Shown in pieces: positions 15,192-29,204 of a DNA stretch of 64,000 bases (positions are counted from its first letter, which is position 1; each line of letters opens with the position of its first letter). A model generated the notes under the pieces. The model did not search any database and was not told the DNA's origin. It saw nothing but the letters and a program-made list of their open reading frames with translations. This DNA comes from Aphis gossypii (Eukaryota; Arthropoda; Insecta; Hemiptera; Aphididae): positions 11,553,213 to 11,617,212 of the forward strand of contig NC_065531.1 of the NCBI RefSeq assembly GCF_020184175.1, written 5' to 3'. Position numbers and translations under genes: made by a program.

Positions 15192-15545
15192 GTAAGAAGA
15201 AAATACGGCGGAATAAAACCAATCGATACTATGACCTTAAGCTGCTGACATCTGCTGCTTCTATAGTCGTAATAATTGACGTCTGTCATTCCGCGGCCAG
15301 TAAGAGGTGGAAGTATACTTAAAAAATTGAAAAAATAAATAAATGTTTTATAAATAAATTTTATAAATTCTGTTGTCAGTTCGAGTGTATAATATACGAC
15401 ACCGAGCACGAGCATATACCATTCTATAGGCTAACGTGTCGTTTCGTGCAAAAGCCATATAAAATGAAGAGATAATTGTGAACGGAAAAACTGGTTGCGG
15501 CTTCGCCATAATCCTGTTTATGGAATAATTGGAGTAGAGTCCGGT

Positions 15546-15629
15546 TATATATATATATATGTCACACTATATAGTGGTAGTCTGTTTGAGAGCAAAAGAA
15601 AAAACAAATGTATATATATATATATATAT
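15546..15629. repeat. two (TA)n microsatellites
   Basis: AT dinucleotide tracts at 15,546-15,560 and 15,611-15,629, separated by about 50 bases that include the palindrome CACTATATAGTG. Confidence 0.9.
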
Positions 15630-18600
15630 GGATTTTTCTTTTTTTTTCATTCGCTCTCGATCGCGGTGATCGTCGATAAGATATCGAAGAACAGAAAGTC
15701 TGCACTGACTGACCGTATTTTAATAACAATATAGTTCACTGAGCAATCAGCATGACTTGGCATGCATTATCATTATGATGATGACATTCAGCTATAACAT
15801 AATAAACGATTGATACATACTACATTGGGCGACGGATGACCGATATTATTCGGCTGTTGCAGCAACAAATATTATATACACATATAAAGTAGTAGTTATA
15901 CTGTCGAGTATGACAATTCACTTTGATGTTTGACGTATCCGACACACACACACGCACACAGTTATTAAGCCTTTGTCTGCACAACGCAAACGATTGCGAG
16001 TTTCACAAGCTATTCCATATACGTATAATAAAATAATGTTTGCAAAAAAAAAAAAAAATTAAAGTCATATACGACGATGATCCGATATAAGTTAACGGTG
16101 TTATCATAGTGTTTTCATTGTATTATTTCGCTACTGATTAAGCTCGATATTATGAAACTAAGCAAATTCGTTACGTACTATATTTTATTTAAATGTTTAA
16201 TTAATATTTACAAAGCCGTCACGCGTAAATTTTGAAGCATAATAATAAGATATTCAAACAGAGGGTGTGGTAACATACACTTATACAGTTTATTATTATA
16301 TAATATACGGACATATGCAGATAAGTTTCATCAAGATCAATTTTTATGTATCTAACCTCCGGAGATTTAAACAATAGGGGACAATATCTTTTGTTTCTTT
16401 AACATAATGAAATGTTATTAATAATGCACACCGTGCATACGTTTACATAGTTTGTAGGACCTATATAATTTATATACTGTGTACCTAATCATAGTTAATT
16501 TTTAAATATCCATTTAATTAAATGTAAATGGTTAAATTGATTGGTTTGAATTAATTAATTTTTTTTTTTTTAATAGACTAGACGTAATAGAATGTTAAAT
16601 TAACAAAGACAATCAGTAGCTACTTTAGAACTATGAAATAATTTAAAATTATCTTCAAATTTAAATTTAATATACATTGAAAAAAATTTTTTTAAATAGT
16701 TTAATGTTTTATACTTTTATACTTTCATAATTTTATTTATAATAATAATATATATTTTAACTAATTATATATTTTGAAAACAAATAGAAAATTTTATATT
16801 CTCATTTGTATTTTATCTACAGGGGATAAAAAATTATAAAAATAAACTTGATTAAAAATGCATACCAACATTTTTTTTTTTTGTAATTTAAAAATGTTTA
16901 TTTAGGGATTACTTTTAAAATACCTTATATATATACATGAAGTTTCATCCAATGAAATACAATTGTATTAATCATAGGATCAGAGATACAAACTATTGAA
17001 GATCATTCATGAGTATATATATTATAAAATATATGAACATTTAAATTTGCATTTTGTTAACGATAATAATATTACAAATTAATTATAATACCTATCTATT
17101 AAAAGAGAATAATAAAAACTTGTAAAACGTAATGTGTTAAAAAAATGGATTTCACAATAATGGCATAATGATTCAAAATGACTAAAAAAAATATTAATAT
17201 TTTACAATAATCATGAAAGTTTTTAATAGGTTTTTATTTTTCTAATTCATTAATAAATTATGAATTTGAATAAATCAATAAAATAAACCAATATAAAACT
17301 TTGTATGTGTGTATATATAAACGATAATATATTCATATAATAATCGTACATTTGTACCTAAATAAGATAACATTTTCAATACATTTAACTAGCTATAAAG
17401 TATACTGGTAAATGATAACTGAATACAGTAAAATGTTATAGATAAAAATAATTGTAAAAGTTGATGGAACTTAATTCTTATATAGCCATATATCAGTAAA
17501 TACCTATGTAACGATATGTATCGCGTCTTCACGTATTATCAAGTAACACTATATTGTGGTAAATAAAAATTTTTGAAAAAAGTTTTCATCGCAAATTAAA
17601 AAAGTTGCAATAAAATATGGCATATATAGCTTGGAAATATGTTCGAAAATTTTAACAATTTGATTAGCTAAAATGCTTTATCATGTAAATTATAACTAAA
17701 CATAGTCACACGGATATCAGGAAAACTTTATTGATACCTATACGAATTTAAAATACCGGTAATATACTTCATGCATAATAATACATTTTTATACAAGATG
17801 AATATTTTTCTGACTTTTTTTTACCAGAGAGATAGAGAGACAGTTATATTTTGTTAACGGTTCATAGGGCAGATGTGTTTATAATAAAACTTTACAAAGA
17901 ATTTTCTCAATTTACTTGAACATTTTTTTGTGAATTGTGGACAAAGTGAAAATACCATTTTTACCACCACTTTAATTTAATTCTTATAATAAAATATATT
18001 AATGTTAGCAAAAAATATATTTTTTTTAAATATATATATATATGAACCTATACTTATCAAACTATACGGAAATATAAGCATTTCACATTCTATAATAGAT
18101 ATTTATTTTAAATAAAGTAGTTGGTTTAAAAACTGTGAATACATACTGAATACCTATTTAGTATTTTATATATTTATAATTTTTTTAAAAGGGTTGTACA
18201 TACATATAGGTAGTTACTCCATTTGTTTCATAATTATCAATATTAAACGATTACTAATAATTATGTTCATTACACAACTAGTTGTCTTTATGTAGGATTG
18301 ACATAAAATAATAATTCAAAAAATATGTTTTATGCTTTTTTTTTTATTAACTATACTCCTTCTTGTTATATGGCATTTTTTTTATTAATTTTTTGATTGT
18401 TTTCAATAAAACTGTAAACTCAGTTACAGTTACCAGGCACGTCAATCATCACATATGAAACAAAATCCTCTTCCGAAAACCACCATGCATGAAAAAATGT
18501 ATAACATTTAAAAACAGAGAAATATTTTAAATAGGTAGGTACGTAAAAGAATTGAACCTTATTCCTTTTAGGAGATCATTAAATTGTATAAAAACTAAAA

Positions 18601-21600
18601 TATGGAATAATTTACAATATTTTATGTCGTGTAGTTATCATATTTTTGTATGTTCAACCTTCATATAATTTATTATTCACGCTCGCATGTGACTCGTTTA
18701 AATGTGACCCACATAGATTCAAAGTGTGTAGTAGTACCCTGCACCTTCAGGTTTTAGTATTTAGTCCCTTACTACGGAGTATAACTACATATTAATGGAA
18801 AAAAATAATATCCATTCTAAATTTAATTTGAAATTCATGCAGGTAAATAAATAAAATTATATATCTGTAAACTGTACGATTAAATGTTAAAATATATTTA
18901 GATAATGGAACAATACATATAATAATTCAAAAATTGAATAGAAAATTAATAAAAAAAAAATAGGCTTAACAATATTAGGACAAACATGAAAAAAACAACC
19001 ACCCAATGGCGATATTGTACAATAATTTAATTTTCATTAAAATCAACTTTATCTTAACATAAGCCTTTGTAGGTATACATTTAATTTTGTCATTTTATTA
19101 TTTAATATTTACACGAAATATTGCGCTCACAAAACATTATACTGCAGAAAATGATATAGGTAATAATCTTTAGTTGTAAAAAAATATTTCGTTTGAAAAT
19201 TTAAATTATAGTTATTTGCATAATACTTGAAAAAACCAACCAAAATTTAGAAAGATATAAAATAAATGCACAATAAAATACTTAGATATTTTTGTCATTT
19301 TCAATAGTTGATAAATGTGTAATAATATAAAATGATATTGAAATAATATATGACGATTTTAAATCCTAGTTTTTGTACTTAGAAAAATATCACTTAAATA
19401 TTTTCAAAAACAATTATTACAATTATTTTACACGCTTGACATCATAATCTGTGAACTATTCAAATTAAACAAATACCTGTAGGTACTAAAGTTATATAGA
19501 TACATAAAATTATAAAAACAAATTTAAATATTTCAATAATGTTTATTCGTCGTTATAATAATAATATTAATATCAATTAGAAAATCGGAAAAAAACAAAT
19601 TTAATTAAATGAAAGAAAACAAATAAAACAATACAGTTTATATTAGTTCATAAGTACCTACTATCACTAATAAAATATTATACATAAATTATAATGTAAC
19701 ATAAAAACGATTGTACATTTGTATCAGTAAAGTATACATATTAATAAAATATTTTTCAATAACACTTGCATGTTTGACATAATAGTCAAACCATGTCACG
19801 AACATAACTATTTTAAAAATTCTAACGTACGCCATGTTCAAAATATACGACTATTGAAAAATAATGTTATAAGAGTAAATAAAAATAAGTATTGAATAAA
19901 CGTATATAGGTACGAATAAATCTAAGCAATGCAATTATTATTATTTTGTCGTTATTCCCATTTTTATAAATCAAATAGTAAATCAACTCTTTCAATCTAA
20001 TACTAATTTTAATATTTTTAAGCATATTAATATATTAATGAGTTACAATTTGTGTAGAATTTTTAAAACACATATTTCATACCACAATATTACATACCTA
20101 GGTATATACTTAAGTCTTTCGATGCTAACGCCGAACAGAAGCGTTTACCAAATTTCAAAACAAGTGTTTTATTGAAAATTTTTTATTTTTGCATATATTT
20201 ACCAGGTGTTCTACGCGTTTAACAAAGTTCAACACCTAACCCATTGTAGTACTCGAAAGCGTTTATTATTATTTTTAATACGAATATTTTATACAAAGAG
20301 GTGAAGCGAATTTTTTAATATTAAAGTCTTCTCTCAAAAGAGAATACCGGTCTATTTTTTTTTATTTTTTTTATTAAAGAACGTTCATTATTTTGAAAAG
20401 TATTAACTTTTCTAAACAATTTCTTAAAAAAAATTTAAATACATGAATTATTTCTATACATATTTGTTTTGTACTGTTGTATTTTTTGGAATTTGTATTA
20501 CACATAAACTTAATACCAACTATTAACTTTAAAATTTATATTCGAAGTATGATTATTGGAGATGCTATTTGCAATTTTCGCACTTGTTATCTAGGTATTT
20601 TTATAATTGCAGTAAAAATAGCTTCGACATTTTAAGGCATTTTAAATAAATGTTGTTCATCATTTTTAGTTTTCTATAGGAAACAGTTTTCTCCATTCAA
20701 GTGATTATAGCTCTGTACGAATCTAGTGTGACAATTGTAAATGATAATTCAATTATAATATATATGTCATAGATACAATAGTTGTCAATCATTATTTTTT
20801 ATTTTTTACCTTAGATCAATCAAAATTATCATATCAAAATTATTTCTTATATCTCACTTCAGGTCTTTACAAATGAAAATATATTACCTAACACCTTCCA
20901 TTCAGACCTCACTTTGAGGGTTTTATAGAAAAGGGTGTACCTAAAAATTTGAAAATAATTATTTCTTTACGAAATAACGATATTTTTCTTCAAAAAAATA
21001 ATCTTCTTGTATATAAGTATAGATACAGTACTCAATACTGATACTTGTAATAGTATGGTGTAAAAATACAAAGAATTTAATAATAGGAATTGATATAATA
21101 ATATATTCTATGAAATCTGATAATTTTTAATCATGTATTATATCTGAATAAATTATGTTATGTTAAAAATTAATGAAACAAATAAGAACTAATAAAGGAC
21201 TTAAAAATAAAAGACAAAATGATTGGATAGATTTATATTAGGTTAATATAACAAATCATAAACATGAGATATATTATAAACATCTTTAAATAAAATGTAA
21301 TTCTCACACCAAAAGTAATAAGTATAATCACTAATTAAAATAATCAAAACAATAATAATATAAAATGATATAAGCTAACGTTTATAAATATTACCTATTT
21401 GATCGTAAATTTACTAGACATACTATATAAAATACACAATTAAACATTTCGTCTATCTAGGTAAATTGTTTGCTTTGTTAAAATTTGAATAATCTCAAAA
21501 ATTTTATACGAGCTTAAAAATTAAAATGGTTTACTTATTATTGTTGCTGATATCACTCATTTTCTTCAGTATCGTTGCATTGGGTTTTCAGCCAAAAACT

Positions 21601-22428
21601 AAATATTATATTATAATATACCTTTCACCTATGTACGTATGCATCTCGAAAGTCTACAAGCGGTAGTAAGTCGAGAGGCTCGCTAGAATTCATTTTCTAT
21701 TTTGTTTACTTACAGATATATTTAAAAACAAAATTTTACTTGAATCGTAAACAAAATATTAAAGTACGCTATATGAGTATACAACAAAACATATTATAGT
21801 AATTTTTTACTGTCGACTAATACAGTTAACATTGAACATATTTTTTAGGATATAAAATATTAATACACAACAATACTATTATAGAGTTTTTATGCGTTTT
21901 ATTTGTATGAAAAAAAAAATCGTTTTTAAAAAGCACATAAAAAGTGTAATGTCTCATGTCCCGTACATTTTAAGTACTGTTCCACTCGCCACGTGATTCA
22001 CAGAATCATAGTGCGACGGGGCAGTTGACTTGCAATCGTGATTTATACTTGTGCGACGAACAGGCAGAATATTGAAAGGCAATTTATTAGGCACGTAATA
22101 TTATTCTGTTCATACTTCATTGGTATACGTGTCACAAATTTTCACATCATGGTTGATCGTAGATATTCTTGGCCACTAATCAATGATACAACATTCGAAA
22201 CCCTAGTGATCGCATAAGAATTAAAAAAAAACGTTCTAATAATATTATGAACTTAAGTAGATATTACATTTGCGTTTAATGTTGTTAAATATTTAATATG
22301 ATTTGTTAAGATAATTCGTAATATTATTGAATCCCTTGTATTTTTTTTATTTATTGCGGTGTAATGAATCTGACAGGTTTGCGGGTAGTGTTGTAGAGCA
22401 TACAATATATACAAATAATATTTCAGGC

Positions 22429-22467
22429 AATCGTCGATTTTCGATTGATTTGGTTTTGTCGACGATT
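22429..22467. other. 9-bp inverted repeat (hairpin potential)
   Basis: AATCGTCGA at 22,429-22,437 and its exact complement TCGACGATT at 22,459-22,467, with a 21-base spacer. It could be a protein-binding dyad, part of an old element, or chance. Confidence 0.4.
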
Positions 22468-24091
22468 ATGTCAAATTACGATTAAGTTACGACTTAAAAT
22501 AGATGAGTTCTTATATGTCAAAAATAATCGTAGAAAATAAAAATGTATTGTTGTGATATAAATTGATCTCTATAGTTTAATTGAAATGCATATCATGTTT
22601 AGGATGGGTTAGGTAATCAGTTACTTATTGAATATTCCTTAACTGGCTTAACTTAAATATTAATAATGAAATGCTGATAATATTATAATATTTATCAGAA
22701 TAAAAAATTGCAACGATTATAATATAGTTAACAACGAAAATAATAACGGTAATATTATCAAATAATTATCTGTAATGTTTATTATGTATAATTATGTTTG
22801 ATACTATCTGTATATTTACAACCGTATATTTACAATCGCCAACAGTCCTTTTGACATTATTTTATACTTTTAGTCTTTAATGTAATGCTTATTAAAGTTT
22901 GTTTTTGTTGATTTTAGAAGCAATACTAAAAACTTGCTTGCGTTCGACGTAACTAATAACTTAAAATTTCAAAACAGAGATTAAAACATATTAAGATAAA
23001 ATAACTCATTTTTTATTTGATTGTATTAAAAAACCAAAAAAATATGATTCCTTAAGTTGTTGAAAATTGTAAAATTTGTATGAAAATTAATTTCAAAACT
23101 AAACGATAAATTGGTTCATGAACTGAAAATAAACAAACAAATCTTTCATTTTTATTAATCATTAATGTTTATGCAAGTATATAGTAATGTTTTATTATAG
23201 ACTGCAATGTAAAAAATCCTTAAAAACCCACTGAAATGTACACCAGAATATTAATTGTAAATTTTAAATACCTACTACATTATACAATATAAACTATATA
23301 GCGTACACTATAAATTACATTTTTAAATTGAATTTTAATTATTTTATTTATTATTATACCTTTATTTATTAAACGTATCAAATGTACATTAGTTAAATAT
23401 TTGTTGTCATAGGTTAAAAACAACAAATAACTTGTACAGTTTGGATTATATAAAACTTGATTTTATGACTATTGAACTTTGTCGGAAAATATAATATTAA
23501 TAGATGTATAACATATAAAGTCAAATTAAATCATACTAAGATTTAATAGCCAAATAAAATATAATAAAAATAATTTTTTTTTTTTAATATTTAAAATTGA
23601 TATTATTTTTAAAAATATAGAACAATTCTACAATCTGTAGACAATAAATAAATGAGGACATTTTTTAGGTGAGGTAAATGAGCATCTATTAATACTACTT
23701 CCAATATGAACTCAGGTTTGATTTAATAATAAAATCGTAGGATTATTAATTAAATATTCGTTACCATATATTTTTTAATTAAGTAATTTACTATCAATGA
23801 ACTCACTAAAAACATTTGCAGTTTCTACTGATAGTTAAGTAAATGAAACCTTATTAAGATATTAAAACAATACAATAACATAAATATTATAAAAAGACCT
23901 AATGCTGTAGATCGATCTTAAAATAAAATACATAAAGTATTCATTGTGTAAATATTTAATTCCCAAAATTCGTTACATTTGTAACTATGAATATTGACAT
24001 ATTGTACATAACCAAATTATATAGTGTCCCAGAGAAACCTAATTATTTTAAAGGTCAATTCTTACAAACAATATGGTTGTTATCTAAAGAA

Positions 24092-24099
24092 CTCAATAT
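24092..24099. repeat. left target-site duplication CTCAATAT
   Basis: Eight bases immediately before the left CAGGCACGGC terminus, identical to the eight bases after the right terminus. Confidence 0.95.
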
Positions 24100-24132
24100 C
24101 AGGCACGGCGCCAAGGGGGGGCAAGGTGGGGC
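24100..24132 (+). repeat. left terminal inverted repeat of the hAT element
   Basis: Starts CAGGCACGGC, continues G-rich and ends GGTGGGGC. It runs into a small subterminal palindrome, GGGGCT-CT-AGCCCC (24,128-24,141), of the kind often found near hAT ends as a transposase-binding region. Confidence 0.85.
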
Positions 24133-24863
24133 TCTAGCCCCCCCCAGAAAACAGATCAGCCCCTTCGCCAGCCCCCCCCCACTAAAAAATATGTACGATA
24201 GATATTGTGTAAAATATCAATATTTAGCTTATATAATATATTTGTCACAACTAAAAAAATTGAGGAATAAATTAAATTTATTTTTTGTCTAATAAGGAAA
24301 AAATTTACTATAATTTCAATAAAATGTGTTTTGAAATTTGTAAAATAAGAAAAAATCTTTTATTTATTTTTTATTACCTTTATTGAGTACTAATTACTAG
24401 ATGAAAATGAACAAATAAACGTATCCCAAATCATTGAATTAAAGATGATTGAAACAAATTGTTCATTACTAAACACAATTACTTTAATTTATATTTATGA
24501 AATGTAGGTAAGTAAAAGAAACATAATTATTCATTCACAAAGGTATGTAATATTAAAGTCATAAAGAACTTATCATTTTTGTGTATCATGTCATCATTAT
24601 GAATATAGTTGTTGAAGGTCTGTGATTAGACATTTTATTACATAAGGTACAAAAAAAAATATTTGACATTATTCTTAAAACATTTTTAACTATTCAAAAG
24701 TTTGTATATATTATCTGTTTAGACTCTTAGAGCATACAATATAAAACGTATGTACTATATAGAGAATAGCTATATTATGTTATATGATACGAAAATATTT
24801 ATATTTCATTAAAATAACCTCAGTATTTGTTGAAAAATTTTAGCCCACGTAAAAAAAGTATTT

Positions 24864-24908
24864 GCCCCACTCTGCCTCCCCTGGAAAAAAATTCTAGTGC
24901 CGTGCCTG
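24864..24908 (-). repeat. right terminal inverted repeat of the hAT element
   Basis: Read on the minus strand it starts CAGGCACGGC, then an A/T-rich insert relative to the left arm, then CCAGGGGAGGC and GTGGGGC. The arms match exactly for 10 bases and then with gaps. Confidence 0.85.
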
Positions 24909-24916
24909 CTCAATAT
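24909..24916. repeat. right target-site duplication CTCAATAT
   Basis: Exact copy of 24,092-24,099, directly after the terminal GCCGTGCCTG. Confidence 0.95.
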
Positions 24917-26759
24917 CCACATAAAGTCTGCCAATTTAAAACTTTATGTTTTTATTTTTTTTTCCGTTTCCAGTTCTCAAATAGAATATTTTCAGTCATT
25001 TAAAATTTATAAACCACGATGCAGTAAATTCTAGGTAGACATTAATTTATACTTCATCTATTTTATTATTTATGGAAAAGTGAAAACTAATAATAATAAT
25101 AAAAATTAACTCTCGACTTGGCTTTTGCATTTATTTGCAAAATGCATTGGGTTTAATCAAACTAGGTAATCAAAGTAAAAAAAAAAAATATTAAGATCAA
25201 AATTCAATCCTAAGATGAATGTAATAATGGGCTTGAAAATATCGACTTAAAAACAGGTGTGTATAGATGCGTGCGATTATCTTTTATGTTGATTCTCTTT
25301 TGCTTTTATAGAAACCAATCCAATTGATCGAGTTACCAATAAACTATTCCACTACTCAGCATTCTCAAATAAAATAACTCTTCTCCCCCATAACGATAAA
25401 TTGTTATTTCCTAGTATATTATTACCGTATGAGAAATAAAAATAACCCGAAGCAATAAAACGCCAAAGTATAACACTCCAATTCCGCGAGATAATAATCG
25501 TGATTTGCAAGTTTGTTTTAAATCTATGTACATACAGAAATTCAACATCTTGTGCATAATACATAATTGTATATTATGTAATATATTATACATAAGTGTA
25601 AACGTATCTAAATGAATGCACTTTAAGTATAATATATCTATAAGTATAATAACTGTATCGCGTAACAATACTTCCTACAGTTATCGTGTGCAGCGGCAAC
25701 AGATGACGCTTCAAGTAAAACATAAGTCATAACACCATATCGATATGGAATTTCTATATATGCAAACTACAGGACCAAATCCAATCTGGAGAAACGAAAG
25801 GGGTAAAAGCGGTTAATAACAACTACCGTTATTTAACTATAGGTAGATCATAATTAAATTATAGCGTTTGAAAGTTGACAATTCAAAATACGTGTGAAAA
25901 ATGTTGATGATAAAAAAAATATATGTTTTTTAACGTTGGAAATATTTGTGTCCCATAACAAGAACAGGGTGATGACTTCCTCGCTTATAGATATTTTGAA
26001 TACCAGACTTAAATAATCGACTCCAATTTCCTAAAATACATAACCGGTAGATACATATTGTATTTACATAGAAGTATTTTTTTTTTTAGATAAACAATAA
26101 TATGCAATAATATGGGATAGACATTTCACATAATACAATTTGCATATCTGGGAATGAGAGCTGCAAGTGACCCATGATACTAAAGAGTTCTGATTAGTGA
26201 GTCACAAATCAAGTTCGAAATAATGTAAATTAAATAAATTATTGTATTTTACAAGAATTTTAATGTGTTTTCATAGATAACTTTTTATTGTTTCAAATAT
26301 AATACAATTTATATTCATTACCTACTTTATGTTGCACTATATCTGCAACAAATGGAGGATTTCATTTTTGTATTGATTTTTTAAATTGACTGAACCTGTT
26401 TATTATCTTATAAAATACTTATTTACCCATTTATTGATAGATTTTCTTAACCCCCTCTTCGCCGCAAAAAGAATAAATAAATAATAAAATTAAAATTAAA
26501 AATGACTTGCTGGGCACTCGTCGCTTTTGTATGAATATAGGTATACAATTTATGATTGCGATAATTACATTTGAACCAGCTGCATTCCGCATCCGAGCGA
26601 TTGATCGAATTACGCCATAATAACTTGCCGTAGTTTTGACTAAAACTATAATTTAAGGCACTTAAAAATCATATTTTTTTTTAATCGATAAAATTACACC
26701 TATTATGTTGCAAAATAATACGTTGTATAATATGTTGACCACGCTCTGTTTTACTTTAG
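24917..26759. other. non-coding stretch between the hAT element and the candidate exon
   Basis: AT-rich with a few GC-richer patches around 25,380-25,500 and 26,570-26,640. No frame or motif was recognised. If the 26,760 segment is a true exon, part of this would be an upstream intron. Confidence 0.55.
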
Positions 26760-26809
26760 TGCGGGTAACGATGGACAGTAGGGAGGAGACCACTTCCACA
26801 AGAAACTCT
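26760..26809 (+). CDS. candidate 50-nt exon carrying a translation start
   Basis: A pyrimidine-rich acceptor (GCTCTGTTTTACTTTAG) ends at 26,759, with a branch-point-like TTGAC upstream. A perfect GTAAGTA donor begins at 26,810. Two of the three plus frames are closed. The open one contains an ATG at 26,771 in a strong context (A at -3, G at +4) and reads MDSREETTSTRNS, ending in phase 0. The segment is clearly less AT-rich than its flanks. It could be the second exon of a gene with a 5' non-coding first exon upstream, or an internal exon using the same frame (RVTMDSREE...). Next exons were not found, so the product is unknown. The exon side of the donor (TCT) is not ideal, and short exon-like segments do occur by chance. 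Confidence 0.4.
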
Positions 26810-27059
26810 GTAAGTACACAGTTCAGTTGGCCTACTATACATTAATATTTAAATACATACTACACGAGAAACTAGATATTATGTTGATGTATAATTTCGA
26901 AAATTTCAAGGACACCTCGGAAATGAGTTCACCGGTGTGTAAAATTTAAAAAAAAAATACATACTACCAACATTTAATATAGAATATATATTATTCACAT
27001 GTAATACTAATATATAATGTATAGTAATACTGACGGAGAAAACAAAATTATTAACACTC

Positions 27060-27260
27060 GTCTAGAACGTGGCGGAGGATTGAATATTTTAATCGACCCA
27101 TCGTCTTAGCAGCAGCAGTCGGGAAGAGTAAGAATCTGCGGGTCTCTTTATCCATCAGCTATACACCTATCACACAATCTCTCTCTCTCTCTGAAACTGG
27201 GAAAATTAAAAAAAAAATGGGAGTGCCCAAGCCGGTCCTGTTGCCGCGTCACACGTATAG
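27060..27260. promoter_or_regulatory. GC-richer patch just downstream of the candidate exon
   Basis: A 200-base island with CpGs, a CAGCAGCAG run (27,110 region) and a (TC)n tract. It would lie in the intron following the candidate exon; it could be a regulatory element. No coding signal. Confidence 0.25.
27178..27192. repeat. (TC)7 microsatellite
   Basis: Short perfect TC tract. Confidence 0.9.
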
Positions 27261-29204
27261 GAATTTAATTGCATTTGTACGCACTGAACGGTCATTATTA
27301 TGATAATATTACTGCTGTACGTATAGTAGTCGTGTGCGTTTCGAGAAGGTTATTATGATATTATATATACTCGCGTGTGGCCATTTTGGAATAATAGATT
27401 AGAAGAGAACCGAAGAGTACATTTAGAAACAACTAGTATTTTAGGAAAACCGTTGTACCTACACATCATGATATAATAATATACACCTACGCACAGCTAA
27501 TATTATGCAAAACAGTAGCGTATTTGAGGACTCTGTGGCTTGCTGTTGTTCTTAGTAGCAAAAATCACTATATAAGGTCATCGCTTTCTTTTTTGTTGTA
27601 TTTCTTTACAAATTGTGTACGATTTCTACAAAACTGAATAAATTTTAATACTTAAGTATAATATTATGATTCATAAAAAAAAATTACTTCTCCACTAAAA
27701 TATTCTACTTAGCTGTGACAGTGTTATAGATACCATATAGGTGTAGTGGTTTAATAGTTATAATATGTTTGGACTTCAATGTTATTTTGTTTTGTTTTAT
27801 ATAAATATAATATATATACATTTCGTAATATATTATGTCACCGTACAGGTTTAAGATATTTCGTAAAATTAAATTCAATTTCGATGGTATTTATATCGCA
27901 TATTATGGGTGTGATGTTTTGATACCGTTATTTATTGCCACAATTTATTATAAAACGGTTTTGCGAATAACTCTTTACTTTATTTAAATAAAAACACAGT
28001 TTTGACACCTGTACGCATTTCATTTAAAAGGTTTTATTACGATAATAGTTATAATAATAATAAAGAAAATAGATATGCCGTCGAAAAGAGTAAATCTTAT
28101 AATAAATGCATCGACTTTAGTATTCTCTAACGCCATTATTATTTTATTTATTTTTTTACAGTATTATTGGATTATAATTGATGTTTTCAGTATATTGAGT
28201 TTAGATGCATAACACTAAAGTCACTAGTTTATTTGATATTTTATCTACGGGATTATAATTTAGACGTGAATTTGTAATCATAATAATATGTATAGCTGAT
28301 CGTATGGAACAACGAGCTTAATTTTCGTCTCCTCTTCTAATTAAAATGGATAAGTATAACTTTCTAAAGGATTAAAATTAAATTATTTTGAATCTCCTAT
28401 ACAGTTCTGTCGATTAAGAACCCGAGATGAAACGAAATCCTTACTATCCTTTGAAACTAAAAATACGAAATTTAAGTTTAAAATGTAATTATGGAAAAGA
28501 ATAATTCAATTAGGAATATTTAAGCTAGATCTTTTATTTTTGGAAACAAGAATTTAACAATTGAATAAAAGATATGTACTTTATTATGTACTAACATATT
28601 AGTTTATTAATACACATGAATAATCTTTGTATTATAATATTTATTTTTATAATTTAATTTCATAAAACATTAACAAAAAATAAATATAATATTTTTAATA
28701 TATATATGCATTTTATATAAGATGTAGGTAGTTAGTAGTTAGTAATTACACTATGTATAAATGTATTTACGTATTTTAATCAAAACAAAAATAAATTTAA
28801 TTTTTTTTATTATTTATTGATAATAAATAAATACAATAAATAATAGATAAATGTATAGATAAATATAATATTTTTTTTTATAATTTGTTTCGATTTTTTT
28901 AGATATCTATATTTTAACATTAATCTGTACTGTCCCCAACTCACTGCCATCACTATCACCAATTCTCGAAAAAATATATGCGTGGAAGAATATTAACTTA
29001 CACGATTTTTTAAACTTTGGAATGTATTATTCAACATTTCTTTTTAAAAATACGAACATCCAAACCATCTATGAGTATAAAAGCGTAAAAGATTTTTGAT
29101 TTGAGGTTGTAAGAGATTTGCGACAAATCATTAACTGTATTATATAAGCACCACGTGGTAACACCGAGAAACGGCACCTCTTCTGTAGACTGTAGGGTAT
29201 ATAG
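27261..29204. other. AT-rich non-coding stretch
   Basis: No gene or delimited repeat seen. The part around 28,600-28,920 is especially rich in TAAATA-type words. Confidence 0.6.

Larger units (their letters stand above)
12790..24091. other. AT-rich non-coding stretch
   Basis: Long AT-rich sequence with AT dinucleotide tracts and no recognisable gene. The exceptions worth separate entries are the exon-like segment near 15.1 kb and the microsatellites near 14.2 and 15.6 kb. A GC-richer patch at about 21,980-22,060 contains a CACGTG E-box, and a hairpin sits at 22,429-22,467. Confidence 0.65.
24100..24908. mobile_element. hAT-type non-autonomous transposon with 8-bp TSD
   Basis: The element begins CAGGCACGGC and ends GCCGTGCCTG, a perfect 10-bp terminal inverted repeat. 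The similarity continues imperfectly inwards for roughly 33 bases on the left and 45 on the right; both arms reach a GTGGGGC block. It is flanked on both sides by the identical 8-mer CTCAATAT, the target-site duplication length typical of the hAT superfamily, whose termini commonly start CAG. The 809-bp body is AT-rich and encodes no transposase; a 101-codon frame across the left end is incidental. GC-rich ends around an AT-rich core, lack of a gene, and an intact target duplication indicate a non-autonomous copy moved in trans, probably fairly recently. Confidence 0.92.

Noticed and set aside
27110..27129. Possible 18-nt microexon (CTTAG, then QQQSGR, then GTAAGA)
   Set aside because: Too short to distinguish from chance; the CAG run creates false acceptors.
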